From: CANLWN01 sp039815505
GTDB lineage: Bacteria; Bacteroidota; Bacteroidia; Flavobacteriales; Flavobacteriaceae
Direction: 5' to 3'
Length of the DNA: 7,693 nucleotides
Assembly (NCBI GenBank): GCA_039815505.1
Contig: JBCBZE010000160.1
Location: 1-7,693, forward strand
Part shown: positions 1 to 6,257 of the stretch, one piece after another
Layout of the letters: each line of letters opens with the position of its first letter
How positions within the stretch are numbered: the stretch's first letter is position 1
The notes under the pieces: generated by a model
The model's input: the letters and a program-made list of their open reading frames with translations, nothing else
What the model was told of the DNA's origin: nothing
Database searches by the model: none
Made by a program: the position numbers and the translations under genes

Positions 1-240
1 AAGGAATTGGAAACCGCTATCTCAAAAAGAGATTATGAAAATGTCTACAAACTAGCCCATAAAATAAAGCCCAATGTAGATTTATTGGGCATGGAACAGA
101 CCAGGGCAACTGCATTGGAAATAGAAACCTTAGGGAAGAGTTCCAAGAACAATAGGGATGAGATAGAAAGAAAATTTCCGGTTCTTAAAAAAGATATCCA
201 CCAAGTAATTTCCGAGCTAAAAAAAGATTTTGATCTCTAA
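1..240 (+). CDS. Hpt (histidine phosphotransfer) domain protein, 3' end only
   Basis: Partial gene open at the left edge: 79 residues are visible and the frame is already open at base 1, so the true start lies upstream. The fragment contains HKIKPNVDLLGM, matching the Hpt consensus HxxK followed by a Gly six residues further on. The presumed phospho-accepting His is encoded at bases 58-60. The rest is charged and helical, as expected for the four-helix Hpt bundle, which is usually about 100-110 residues. Proteins of this family relay phosphate between a hybrid histidine kinase and a response regulator in the cytoplasm. No kinase or regulator is visible here, so the partner is unknown. The stop codon TAA overlaps the cinA start by one base (TAATG), which suggests translational coupling. 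The family call is fairly secure; the pathway is not known. Confidence 0.8.
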   Translation, partial: KELETAISKRDYENVYKLAHKIKPNVDLLGMEQTRATALEIETLGKSSKNNRDEIERKFPVLKKDIHQVISELKKDFDL

Positions 241-1487
241 TGTTCGCTGAAATTATAACCATTGGGGATGAAATCCTAATAGGGCAAATCATTGATACCA
301 ATTCCGCATTCATTGCCAAAAAACTGAACAAGATTGGAATTTCCGTTTATCAGATAACTTCGGTACAAGATGAAAAAACGCATATCCTAAAGGCGTTGAA
401 AGATGCACATTCTAGAGTGGATATTGTTATTGTCACTGGGGGTCTGGGACCTACCAAAGATGATATTACCAAACATACCTTATGTGAATATTTCAATGAT
501 ACCTTGGTCCAGGATCCAGATGTTCTAATACATGTAGAGGAATTATTTAAAAAGTATATTTCAACACCGATTTCAGAGGTTAACAGAAAACAGGCCTTGG
601 TGCCCTCCAAGGCAACGGTGCTCCATAATGCGTATGGAACTGCTCCGGGCATGTGGATAATGGAGAAAGAAACGGCATTTATCTCCATGCCGGGCGTCCC
701 GTTCGAGATGAAAAACTTAACGGTAAATCATGTTATTCCCAAAATTATACGCGAATTTAAACGTCCTTTTATTTTACATAGGACCCTGGTAACCTATGGT
801 GTGGGTGAAAGCGCCATTGCCGATAAAATTTCATATTGGGAAGAACATTTGCCATCGTTCATAAAATTGGCCTACCTGCCCAATTTGGGAAAGGTAAGGC
901 TTCGCTTAACGGCCAAGGGAACTGATAAAGATTTGATTTCCATCACGGTTGACCAAGAAATCAAAAAGTTATATGCTATTATTGGAGATATTATCTATGG
1001 CGAAGAAGATGAGGAAACTATAGAAGAAGTGGTTGCTAAATTACTGACCCATAAGCAAATGACCTTGGCTACGGCAGAGAGTTTTACCGGAGGGAAAATT
1101 GCCCAACAAATTACATCGGTTCCCGGTGCATCGCTCTATTTCAAGGGTAGTATAGTGAGTTACGCCACCGAGACGAAAATAGAGTTGTTGAAGGTCGATA
1201 AAAGCTTGATTGCCGTTCACTCCGTAGTAAGTGCCGAGGTGGCCGGGGCCATGGCAAAAAATGCGAGGAAATTATTGAAAACCGATTTCGCAATAGCTAC
1301 AACCGGTAATGCAGGACCCACGAAAGGAGATTCGGATGCAGATGTGGGTACGGTCTTTATCGCCATAGCCTCCCCGAAAGGAGTATATGCAGAGCAATTT
1401 ACCATGGGAAACCATAGGGAAAGAATCGTTCAAAAGGCCGTACATAAGGCATTTGAACTTGTGCAAAAAGAAATTTTAAAATTCTGA
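240..1487 (+). CDS. cinA: CinA: two-domain nucleotide-repair protein (COG1058 pyrophosphatase-like + nicotinamide-nucleotide amidase)
   Basis: Full-length protein of 415 residues, the usual size for two-domain CinA. Residues about 3-170 form the MoCF/COG1058 domain, with GDEILIGQIIDTN near the start, TGGLGPTKDD at 66-75 and MPGVPFEM at 150-157. In characterised relatives this domain hydrolyses ADP-ribose-type pyrophosphates. Residues about 255-412 form the PncC-like domain, which deamidates nicotinamide mononucleotide in NAD salvage. It shows AESFTGG (279-285), PGAS with Ser298, SYATETK with Tyr308 and Lys313, and TTGNAGP (354-360). The spacing of Ser298, Tyr308 and Lys313 matches the catalytic set I recall from characterised PncC enzymes, so this domain is probably active. 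The motif usually written AESCTGG has Phe in place of Cys. The start is the ATG overlapping the Hpt stop codon; there is no Shine-Dalgarno sequence. The old name 'competence/damage-inducible protein A' does not show a role in competence here. Confidence 0.96.
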   Translation: MFAEIITIGDEILIGQIIDTNSAFIAKKLNKIGISVYQITSVQDEKTHILKALKDAHSRVDIVIVTGGLGPTKDDITKHTLCEYFNDTLVQDPDVLIHVEELFKKYISTPISEVNRKQALVPSKATVLHNAYGTAPGMWIMEKETAFISMPGVPFEMKNLTVNHVIPKIIREFKRPFILHRTLVTYGVGESAIADKISYWEEHLPSFIKLAYLPNLGKVRLRLTAKGTDKDLISITVDQEIKKLYAIIGDIIYGEEDEETIEEVVAKLLTHKQMTLATAESFTGGKIAQQITSVPGASLYFKGSIVSYATETKIELLKVDKSLIAVHSVVSAEVAGAMAKNARKLLKTDFAIATTGNAGPTKGDSDADVGTVFIAIASPKGVYAEQFTMGNHRERIVQKAVHKAFELVQKEILKF

Positions 1488-1494
1488 ACCAGAA

Positions 1495-1527
1495 TTTTGT
1501 ACGTCCCGTAAAAATGACATAAATTTG
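1495..1527 (+). promoter_or_regulatory. Bacteroidota-type promoter of the rpmB operon
   Basis: TTTTG at 1495-1499 (-33 element), a 20-base spacer, then TAAATTTG at 1520-1527, an exact match to the TAnnTTTG -7 consensus used by the Bacteroidota primary sigma factor. It begins 8 bases after the cinA stop and would start transcription around 1531-1534, giving a leader of roughly 26-30 bases before the rpmB ATG. The leader is A-rich and has no Shine-Dalgarno sequence. Confidence 0.75.
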
Positions 1528-1559
1528 CACCCTGTTAAAAATACACTAAACGTAAGACT

Positions 1560-1796
1560 ATGTCAAAAGTTTGTGAACTTACCGGAAAGAGAGCAATGTT
1601 TGGAAATAACGTATCGTTTTCCATCAACAAGACAAGAAGAAGATTTGACGTAAATCTTTCTAAAAAACGCTTTTATATACCCGAGGAGGACCGTTGGATC
1701 ACACTTAAAGTTTCCACTAGGGCTTTAAAAAGTATCAATAAAAAAGGAATTTCCGCAGTTTTGAAGGAAGCTAGGGAGCAAGGATTGATCAAGTAA
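1560..1796 (+). CDS. rpmB: 50S ribosomal protein L28 (bL28)
   Basis: Complete 78-residue protein, the normal length for L28. It opens with MSKVCELTGKRAMFGNNVSFS, truncated here at the familiar Gly/Asn-rich stretch, and continues with a basic TRRRFDVNL segment and ITLKVSTRALKSINKKG, all typical of the family. L28 is a structural protein of the large ribosomal subunit. It is first in a three-gene operon with rpmG (20 bases downstream) and the DUF4295 gene, transcribed from the promoter just upstream and ended by a hairpin after the third gene. The ATG has no Shine-Dalgarno sequence, which is normal for Bacteroidota, whose ribosomes sequester the anti-SD. Identification is secure. Confidence 0.97.
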   Translation: MSKVCELTGKRAMFGNNVSFSINKTRRRFDVNLSKKRFYIPEEDRWITLKVSTRALKSINKKGISAVLKEAREQGLIK

Positions 1797-1816
1797 TCCT
1801 GAAAATTTAGATAACG

Positions 1817-1999
1817 ATGGCAAAGAAAGGCAATAGAGTTCAGGTGATATTAGAATGTACGGAGCATAAGGAATCCGGCATGCCTGGAACATCAAGGTAC
1901 ATTACCACGAAGAATAAGAAAAATACTCCGGATAGAATGGAAATCAAAAAATTCAATCCTATCTTGAAGCGAATGACTATCCATAAAGAAATAAAATAA
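1817..1999 (+). CDS. rpmG: 50S ribosomal protein L33 (bL33), zinc-independent form
   Basis: Complete 60-residue protein. Family signatures are KKGNRVQVILECTEHK near the start, YITTKNKKNTPDRMEIKKFNP in the middle (shown here in part) and the terminal MTIHKE. Zinc-binding L33 proteins carry two CxxC pairs; this one has a single Cys (in ECTEHK), and the second pair is replaced by FNPI and MTIH. It is therefore the C-minus form and should not need zinc. An insertion around KESGMPGTSR makes it somewhat longer than the roughly 50-residue forms, as in other Bacteroidota. It lies 20 bases after rpmB and 6 bases before the DUF4295 gene, in the same operon. Like its neighbours it lacks a Shine-Dalgarno sequence. 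Confidence 0.96.
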   Translation: MAKKGNRVQVILECTEHKESGMPGTSRYITTKNKKNTPDRMEIKKFNPILKRMTIHKEIK

Positions 2000-2005
2000 G
2001 GAACC

Positions 2006-2158
2006 ATGGCAAAGAAAACGGTAGCATCATTACAAACAAGTTCTAAAAGATTGACCAAAGCCATTAAAATGGTAAAATCACCTAAAACAGGTGCCTATAC
2101 TTTTGTGGAATCGGTTATGCCACCAGAAATGGTAAATGATTGGTTGGCAAAAAAATAG
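2006..2158 (+). CDS. DUF4295 family small basic protein, probable Bacteroidota-specific ribosomal protein (bL38)
   Basis: Short gene of 50 residues, beginning MAKKTVASLQTSSKRLTKAI and ending in NDWLAKK. It is rich in Lys and Ser/Thr, with a KMVKSPKTGAYTF segment and a VESVMPPEMV segment. Size, sequence style and position directly after rpmB-rpmG match the DUF4295 family, which is restricted to Bacteroidota. From memory, the cryo-EM structure of the Flavobacterium johnsoniae ribosome revealed a new large-subunit protein named bL38, and I believe it is this family; the link is recalled, not shown by the sequence. Supporting context: it shares an operon with two ribosomal proteins, starts 6 bases after the rpmG stop, and is the last gene before a strong terminator. 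The start ATG is clear and the gene is easily missed by length cut-offs. The gene is near certain; the bL38 name is likely. Confidence 0.88.
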   Translation: MAKKTVASLQTSSKRLTKAIKMVKSPKTGAYTFVESVMPPEMVNDWLAKK

Positions 2159-2184
2159 GCTGACAAACGCACCAAATGTAAATG

Positions 2185-2213
2185 AAGCTACTTTTCCAAA
2201 AAGTAGCTTTTTT
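2185..2213 (+). terminator. Intrinsic terminator of the rpmB-rpmG-DUF4295 operon
   Basis: An 11-bp perfect stem pairs AAGCTACTTTT (2185-2195) with AAAAGTAGCTT (2199-2209) across a 3-base loop (CCA). The run of six T at 2208-2213 completes a standard Rho-independent terminator. It begins 26 bases after the DUF4295 stop and separates the ribosomal operon from ftsY. The A-rich 5' side could let it act weakly on the opposite strand, but no minus-strand gene lies nearby. Confidence 0.88.
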
Positions 2214-2243
2214 GCTTTATAGTAATTTCCAATTGTCCCCCCG

Positions 2244-2272
2244 ATGCTTTCTTTTTTACTTTCATATCTTTG
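2244..2272 (+). promoter_or_regulatory. Probable ftsY promoter
   Basis: TATCTTTG at 2265-2272 is an exact TAnnTTTG -7 element, placed 20 bases before the ftsY ATG and after the preceding terminator. The -33 element is poor: ATG at 2244-2246 sits at an 18-base spacer where TTG would be expected, and the nearest true TTG (2233-2235) is 29 bases away, which is too far. Initiation near 2277 would leave a leader of about 15 bases. The position makes biological sense, but the weak -33 lowers confidence. Confidence 0.5.
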
Positions 2273-2292
2273 AAAAAAGTTTTTTATAACGC

Positions 2293-3246
2293 ATGAGTTT
2301 ATTTAAAAAGATATTTTCTTCACAGAAAAAAGAGACCTTGGACAAGGGTCTTGAGAAGACAAAAACCAGTTTTTTTTCCAAGTTGGGCAAGGCCGTTGCG
2401 GGAAAGTCCAAAGTGGATGATGATGTATTGGATAATTTAGAGGAAGTATTGGTCAGCTCCGATGTGGGGGTAGAAACTACCTTAAAAGTCATTGATAGAA
2501 TAGAAGCTAGGGTTTCCAGGGACAAATATATGGGCACCGATGAGCTAAATGTAATTTTGCGAGAGGAAATTGCCGGATTACTTTCAGAGACCCACGTGGG
2601 CGAAGAAACGGACTTTACCCTACCATTGGATAAAAAACCATACGTAATTATGGTCGTAGGGGTCAATGGGGTAGGGAAGACTACAACTATAGGAAAGCTG
2701 GCCCATCAGTTTAAAGGTCAAGGTTTAAAGGTGGTTTTGGGGGCTGCGGATACCTTCAGGGCAGCTGCCATAGACCAGCTACAGGTTTGGGCCGACCGAG
2801 TAGATGTCCCCATAGTAAAACAGGATATGGGCAGTGATCCCGCATCCGTGGCTTTTGATACGTTAAGCTCTGCCATAACACAGAACGCCGATGTAGTGAT
2901 TATAGATACTGCTGGGCGCTTGCACAATAAAGTGAACCTTATGAACGAGCTTACCAAGATAAAAAGAGTTATGCAGAAAGTAGTGGAAAAGGCTCCCCAT
3001 GATGTTTTATTGGTGCTGGACGGGTCTACGGGCCAAAATGCTTTTGAACAGGCCAAGGCCTTTACTAAAGCTACCGAGGTTACTTCCTTGGCAGTAACCA
3101 AACTGGATGGCACGGCCAAGGGTGGTGTTGTCATTGGAATATCCGATCAGTTTCAAGTACCTGTTAAATATATTGGAGTAGGCGAGGGCATCGAAGATTT
3201 ACAGGTCTTTAATAAAATAGAGTTCGTGGATTCTTTTTTCGGATAA
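2293..3246 (+). CDS. ftsY: FtsY, signal recognition particle receptor GTPase
   Basis: Complete 317-residue SRP-family GTPase. Residues about 20-100 are the helical N domain. The G domain follows, with the P-loop GVNGVGKTT (123-131), DTFRAAA (153-159), DTAGRL (205-210), the guanine-specificity motif TKLDG (269-273) with AKGG following, and the FtsY-type closing motif IGVGEGIEDL (294-303). FtsY docks ribosome-nascent chain complexes carried by Ffh/4.5S RNA to the membrane and SecYEG, and GTP hydrolysis in the FtsY-Ffh pair resets the cycle. The protein lacks the long acidic A domain of E. coli FtsY; a short basic-amphipathic start (MSLFKKIFSSQKK) probably provides lipid contact, as in other short FtsYs. 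It has its own promoter after the ribosomal operon terminator, and a secreted-protein gene follows after 11 bases. Identification is secure. Confidence 0.97.
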   Translation: MSLFKKIFSSQKKETLDKGLEKTKTSFFSKLGKAVAGKSKVDDDVLDNLEEVLVSSDVGVETTLKVIDRIEARVSRDKYMGTDELNVILREEIAGLLSETHVGEETDFTLPLDKKPYVIMVVGVNGVGKTTTIGKLAHQFKGQGLKVVLGAADTFRAAAIDQLQVWADRVDVPIVKQDMGSDPASVAFDTLSSAITQNADVVIIDTAGRLHNKVNLMNELTKIKRVMQKVVEKAPHDVLLVLDGSTGQNAFEQAKAFTKATEVTSLAVTKLDGTAKGGVVIGISDQFQVPVKYIGVGEGIEDLQVFNKIEFVDSFFG

Positions 3247-3257
3247 CAAAATAAATA

Positions 3258-4754
3258 ATGGGAAAGAGCGTACTTTTTTTAGTGATCAACACATTTCTTC
3301 TGCTGCTATCAATTGGTGGCATAGCCCAATTTTCCAATCTTTCACAATTAGCTCAGGGAGATTTAGTAGCATTTGCACCCATCCGCGAAATCGATGATGC
3401 TATTTTTGGATATGTAGCGATTTATGATCTAGGGGAAGTTGATAAGGATAAAGAAAATTATGAGTATGTGATTCTTGACAATAACCTGAATGAAGTAAGC
3501 AATGGTAAATTTCATGATCAGCGTTATAGAAAAGTGTTGTCCCGTTTTTTGTCACCTAGCTTACTGGGTCAAAAGCTACTACTAAGTAAAACGTTCTTGG
3601 GACAGTTCGGTAATAATAAAGCGTTTGTATCCAACCGTTTTATCGATTTGGAAACCAATACGGTAGAGACTCCTTTTTATCTAAAAGGAGATAAAATTGT
3701 CGAAGGGGAAAGGGATGCCAAGGGATTGGGAAAAGAACAACGAAAAACACCGATCATTGATGTATTGATTCCATCGGAAAAAGGTTTTATGACATATCCG
3801 ATTGACAAACTAGGCCGTAGCAATTCCAAAACCGTAAGTTCAATTAAATTCTATAATCTTGATAAAGAGCTAGTTTGGGAATATGATTACAACCCAAACA
3901 ATCTTCAGCATACAAAGGCCATCGTTTATGTTGATGCAGATTATCTTTTGTTAAGTTTTAAAAGTGCCGGTTACAATGATACCGGATTTTATCTGAAACG
4001 AATAGATCTAAAAACGGGAAAAGAAGATTTTGTTTATAAAATCGAAACGAAATCCTCCGAGTACAATCACTCTTTTACCGCCAAGATCATTGATGGCCGT
4101 ACACACCTCTTAGGAAAAATAAGTAAATACTCATCGGGTGGTTATGATTATAAAAAAGCGGAAGGGTTTTTCAGCTTGGTCCTTGATGATAAAGGGAATG
4201 AACTGACCAAAAAGTATCTTTTTTGGAAAGATATGGTAGACCATCTTGACATCGATGACAAAGGTAAAGTGGAGAATCGTTATCGATTGCATGCTAAAGA
4301 ATACTTCATTATGGATAATGGTAGTATGGCCATTCTAACAGAAAAGCTAAAAGAGTCCTATAATGTATTGTTGGGTATCTCAAAAGTGAAGACTACCGAT
4401 TTGGTTCTTTTTCAATTTGATGAGGATTTTAAAATAGGGCAAGTTTTGGAAATAAATAAGGATAAATCCAAATGGCAAGCTTCCGACTATCTATATTCCC
4501 AATACATAAATCAAAATAATGATCTGGTTTTCTTCTATAGGGATTATAAAAAAGATATAGCAACCTCCGATAAAAACTGGATTATGGGTATCGTTACCAT
4601 AGTTGATGGAAAAATTAATCACGAGACCATTTCCATTTCCTCAGAAGATCATTTCATATATCCTTACATAGCAAAAGAAGGTTATGTGCTTTTTAGGGAG
4701 TACAACAAAGATGCTGACTATGATGAGATACGCTTGGAACAAATTAATTATTAG
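3258..4754 (+). CDS. Exported protein of unknown function (possibly DUF6770-like)
   Basis: 498 residues. The N terminus is a clean Sec signal peptide: MGKS, a hydrophobic core to about residue 20, and a likely cleavage at GIA|Q (23/24), a common flavobacterial pattern. No lipobox, catalytic motif, later membrane span or C-terminal sorting domain is visible, so it is probably periplasmic or surface-released. The mature part has recurring short strand-turn-strand segments of the type 'FYNLDKELVWEYDY', 'FYLKRIDLKTGKEDFVYKI' and 'FSLVLDDKGNELTKK', with D/N-K/G turns. This resembles propeller-like blades, but that is inference without alignment. Length and style recall the DUF6770 family of Bacteroidota; I am not certain of the family. 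The start lies 11 bases after the ftsY stop in an A-rich leader with no promoter seen, so co-transcription with ftsY is likely. The stop codon lies inside the last codons of the convergent protease gene. Confidence 0.85.
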   Translation: MGKSVLFLVINTFLLLLSIGGIAQFSNLSQLAQGDLVAFAPIREIDDAIFGYVAIYDLGEVDKDKENYEYVILDNNLNEVSNGKFHDQRYRKVLSRFLSPSLLGQKLLLSKTFLGQFGNNKAFVSNRFIDLETNTVETPFYLKGDKIVEGERDAKGLGKEQRKTPIIDVLIPSEKGFMTYPIDKLGRSNSKTVSSIKFYNLDKELVWEYDYNPNNLQHTKAIVYVDADYLLLSFKSAGYNDTGFYLKRIDLKTGKEDFVYKIETKSSEYNHSFTAKIIDGRTHLLGKISKYSSGGYDYKKAEGFFSLVLDDKGNELTKKYLFWKDMVDHLDIDDKGKVENRYRLHAKEYFIMDNGSMAILTEKLKESYNVLLGISKVKTTDLVLFQFDEDFKIGQVLEINKDKSKWQASDYLYSQYINQNNDLVFFYRDYKKDIATSDKNWIMGIVTIVDGKINHETISISSEDHFIYPYIAKEGYVLFREYNKDADYDEIRLEQINY

Positions 4755-6129
4755 CGTACGGATGTTCGGTATAATGATCCGCTAATTTTTTGAAATCATC
4801 TAGTTTTAATTTCCACATAAAATCCAAAAAGAAGAGATAGGAAGCATCTTGTTTCTTTGGGGAAGCCCTATCCAAATATCTATTGACTTGATACTTTTTT
4901 TTCGCCTCATATAACTTTTTAAAATTCTTCCCTAACCAATAAAAAAGGTATGGTGTATCTGATTTTTTGTCTTCTTGTAGGCGATATAGGATTTTATAGA
5001 TGCTTAGCCCACACTCCTCCAAATAATAAAGATTTGAAATTTCCTCTTTTTTTGCCAATTCTTTTAATTCCAAAAACTCATTATCCAATGCCGTAATGGT
5101 GTCATTTAAATCAATGTTGAACAATGCCACTAAATGAGCGATACGGTCTTCATTCTCCGGGTGCGTGCTCAGCGAGTCCTGTGTGATTTTTTCCTTAAAA
5201 TGTTCATAGTGGTATTTTTCATAGTTCTGCATCGTCATCCATTCTTCTTTAAAGGGCAACTGGGGAGTCCCAAATATTTTTCTATACATACAGGTGTCGA
5301 TTGTGATTTTAGGAGCATCTTTTGTACGTTCCAAAGCGTTTAAAATATAGGTATATTCCCCTAAGTTATATCCAAGTTTTTTAAAGAACAGATACCCTAA
5401 CGAATCCGCTTCCTTTTCCTGTTTTCGGTAAAGGGAACCCTCACTGTAAAGCAGTTGTTTTAACTTGGAAAATGCAACCTCTGACTTCGATTTACCCCCA
5501 GTTGCTTTAAAAGACTTTAAATACTTTTTGTCTTTCGTTTGCGAAGATAACCTGGCATTGCGCAACAAAGTAAGTGAACTATGATCAAGTTTTTGGTGGG
5601 CCATTTCATGACATAGAACAGCGGTCAACTGTGCTTTGTTGTCCAGAAGGGCAAATAGTCCGGAATTTAAAAAAATACTTCCTTCGGCAAGACTTAAGGC
5701 GTTTGCGGAGATTCTTCTTGAAACCAGGATATGATCAATGGAGGGTTTTAATGAAGGGTTTTTATCAAGAATGTCAAACTTTAGGTTCTCAACATAATTT
5801 GTAAAACGTTCATCTAGTATAAACTCTCCTTTTTCAATATCCCTTACTATTTGTTCCTGCATGCTCTCATGAACATTTTTAAGATATTTCCTGGTCTCTC
5901 CACGATAATTATAGTGTATGGCCTTATTGAACGTTTCATATTTGGATTTGTACAATTTAATCAAATCCTTTGCCCGCACACTGTCGGGCTCTTCAAGCCG
6001 ATTTACGGGTTGGGCCATACTAAATTGGAAAAAAGAGCAGGTGATAATTGGTATCAAAGAATTCCACCGGATGTTTTTGTATATTGGATAGTAAAATAGA
6101 TTAGGTAAGAGAAAAAGAAGTTTAAGCAT
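4744..6129 (-). CDS. M48-family zinc metalloprotease, exported
   Basis: 461 residues. The catalytic HEMAH (174-178) fits HExxH; E238 in QEKEAD (237-242), which fits ExxxD, is the probable third zinc ligand; STHPENEDRI (321-330) is the Ser/Thr-His-Pro...Arg-Ile motif of secreted M48 peptidases such as BepA-like proteins. A substrate-facing segment with SAEG-like ALSLAEGSIFLNSGL (144-158) precedes the active site. Residues about 345-461 form an added helical C-terminal region of unknown role. The N terminus is odd: a first hydrophobic stretch (1-17), then basic K18/R21, then a second one ending FSMA|Q (39/40), the likely signal peptidase site. The ATG at 6129 is the only upstream ATG, with an in-frame stop eight codons before it; a TTG at codon 25 is possible but would give a very short signal. 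Family members degrade or help fold envelope proteins; the substrate here is unknown. Confidence 0.9.
   Translation of the reverse strand: MLKLLFLLPNLFYYPIYKNIRWNSLIPIITCSFFQFSMAQPVNRLEEPDSVRAKDLIKLYKSKYETFNKAIHYNYRGETRKYLKNVHESMQEQIVRDIEKGEFILDERFTNYVENLKFDILDKNPSLKPSIDHILVSRRISANALSLAEGSIFLNSGLFALLDNKAQLTAVLCHEMAHQKLDHSSLTLLRNARLSSQTKDKKYLKSFKATGGKSKSEVAFSKLKQLLYSEGSLYRKQEKEADSLGYLFFKKLGYNLGEYTYILNALERTKDAPKITIDTCMYRKIFGTPQLPFKEEWMTMQNYEKYHYEHFKEKITQDSLSTHPENEDRIAHLVALFNIDLNDTITALDNEFLELKELAKKEEISNLYYLEECGLSIYKILYRLQEDKKSDTPYLFYWLGKNFKKLYEAKKKYQVNRYLDRASPKKQDASYLFFLDFMWKLKLDDFKKLADHYTEHPYANN
4750..4791 (+). terminator. Terminator-like hairpin at the overlapping convergent gene ends
   Basis: ATTAGCG (4750-4756) pairs with CGCTAAT (4780-4786), followed on the plus strand by six T (4786-4791). 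An alternative fold pairs ATTAGC with GCTAAT and adds GGAT (4760-4763) with ATCC (4777-4780). The stop codon of the plus-strand exported-protein gene (4752-4754) is in the left arm, and the whole element is inside the last codons of the minus-strand protease gene. The 23-base loop makes it weaker than the ribosomal operon terminator. On the minus strand the following sequence is only loosely U-rich. Confidence 0.5.
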
Positions 6130-6202
6130 TGGTGAAATTGCAGAATAATATTAGTTATGGGAATACAACTTTTCTTTTCATAAGTTAGTATAGTACGTTT
6201 TG

Positions 6203-6231
6203 GAAATATAAGAATTATAGAATAAGGTCAA
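6203..6231 (-). promoter_or_regulatory. Candidate promoter for the M48 protease gene
   Basis: Read on the minus strand, TTG (6231-6229, in TTGACC) is followed after 18 bases by TATATTTC (6210-6203), a 7-of-8 match to TAnnTTTG. It would give a leader of roughly 65-70 bases. The match is imperfect and the region is A+T-rich, so chance resemblance is possible. It lies in the 128-base divergent spacer (6130-6257); I found no equally good plus-strand promoter there for the DUF2911 gene. Confidence 0.35.
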
Positions 6232-6257
6232 GAAAAAAATTTATTCATTTACCCTAT

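Noticed and set aside
1840..2064. Minus-strand reading frame across rpmG and the DUF4295 gene
   Set aside because: It is the antisense shadow of two well-supported ribosomal genes and has no recognisable protein features.
2262..3134. Long minus-strand reading frames opposite ftsY (2262-2666 and 2718-3134)
   Set aside because: Composition is a mirror of ftsY codon usage, with low-complexity Ser/Thr and Val runs; ftsY motifs on the plus strand are decisive.
6142..6184. Minus-strand mini-ORF (MKRKVVFP, starting near 6184) in the leader of the protease gene, possibly a leader peptide
   Set aside because: Eight codons in A+T-rich sequence, with no SD and no attenuator-like hairpin pair; chance occurrence is likely.
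6167..6186. AACTT...AAGTT inverted repeat in the divergent spacer, a possible operator
   Set aside because: Only 5 bp of A+T-rich stem around a 10-base loop, not distinguishable from chance.
6194..6202. TACGTTTTG as a plus-strand -7 element for the DUF2911 gene
   Set aside because: It has three bases instead of two between TA and TTTG, and there is no TTG at an acceptable upstream distance.
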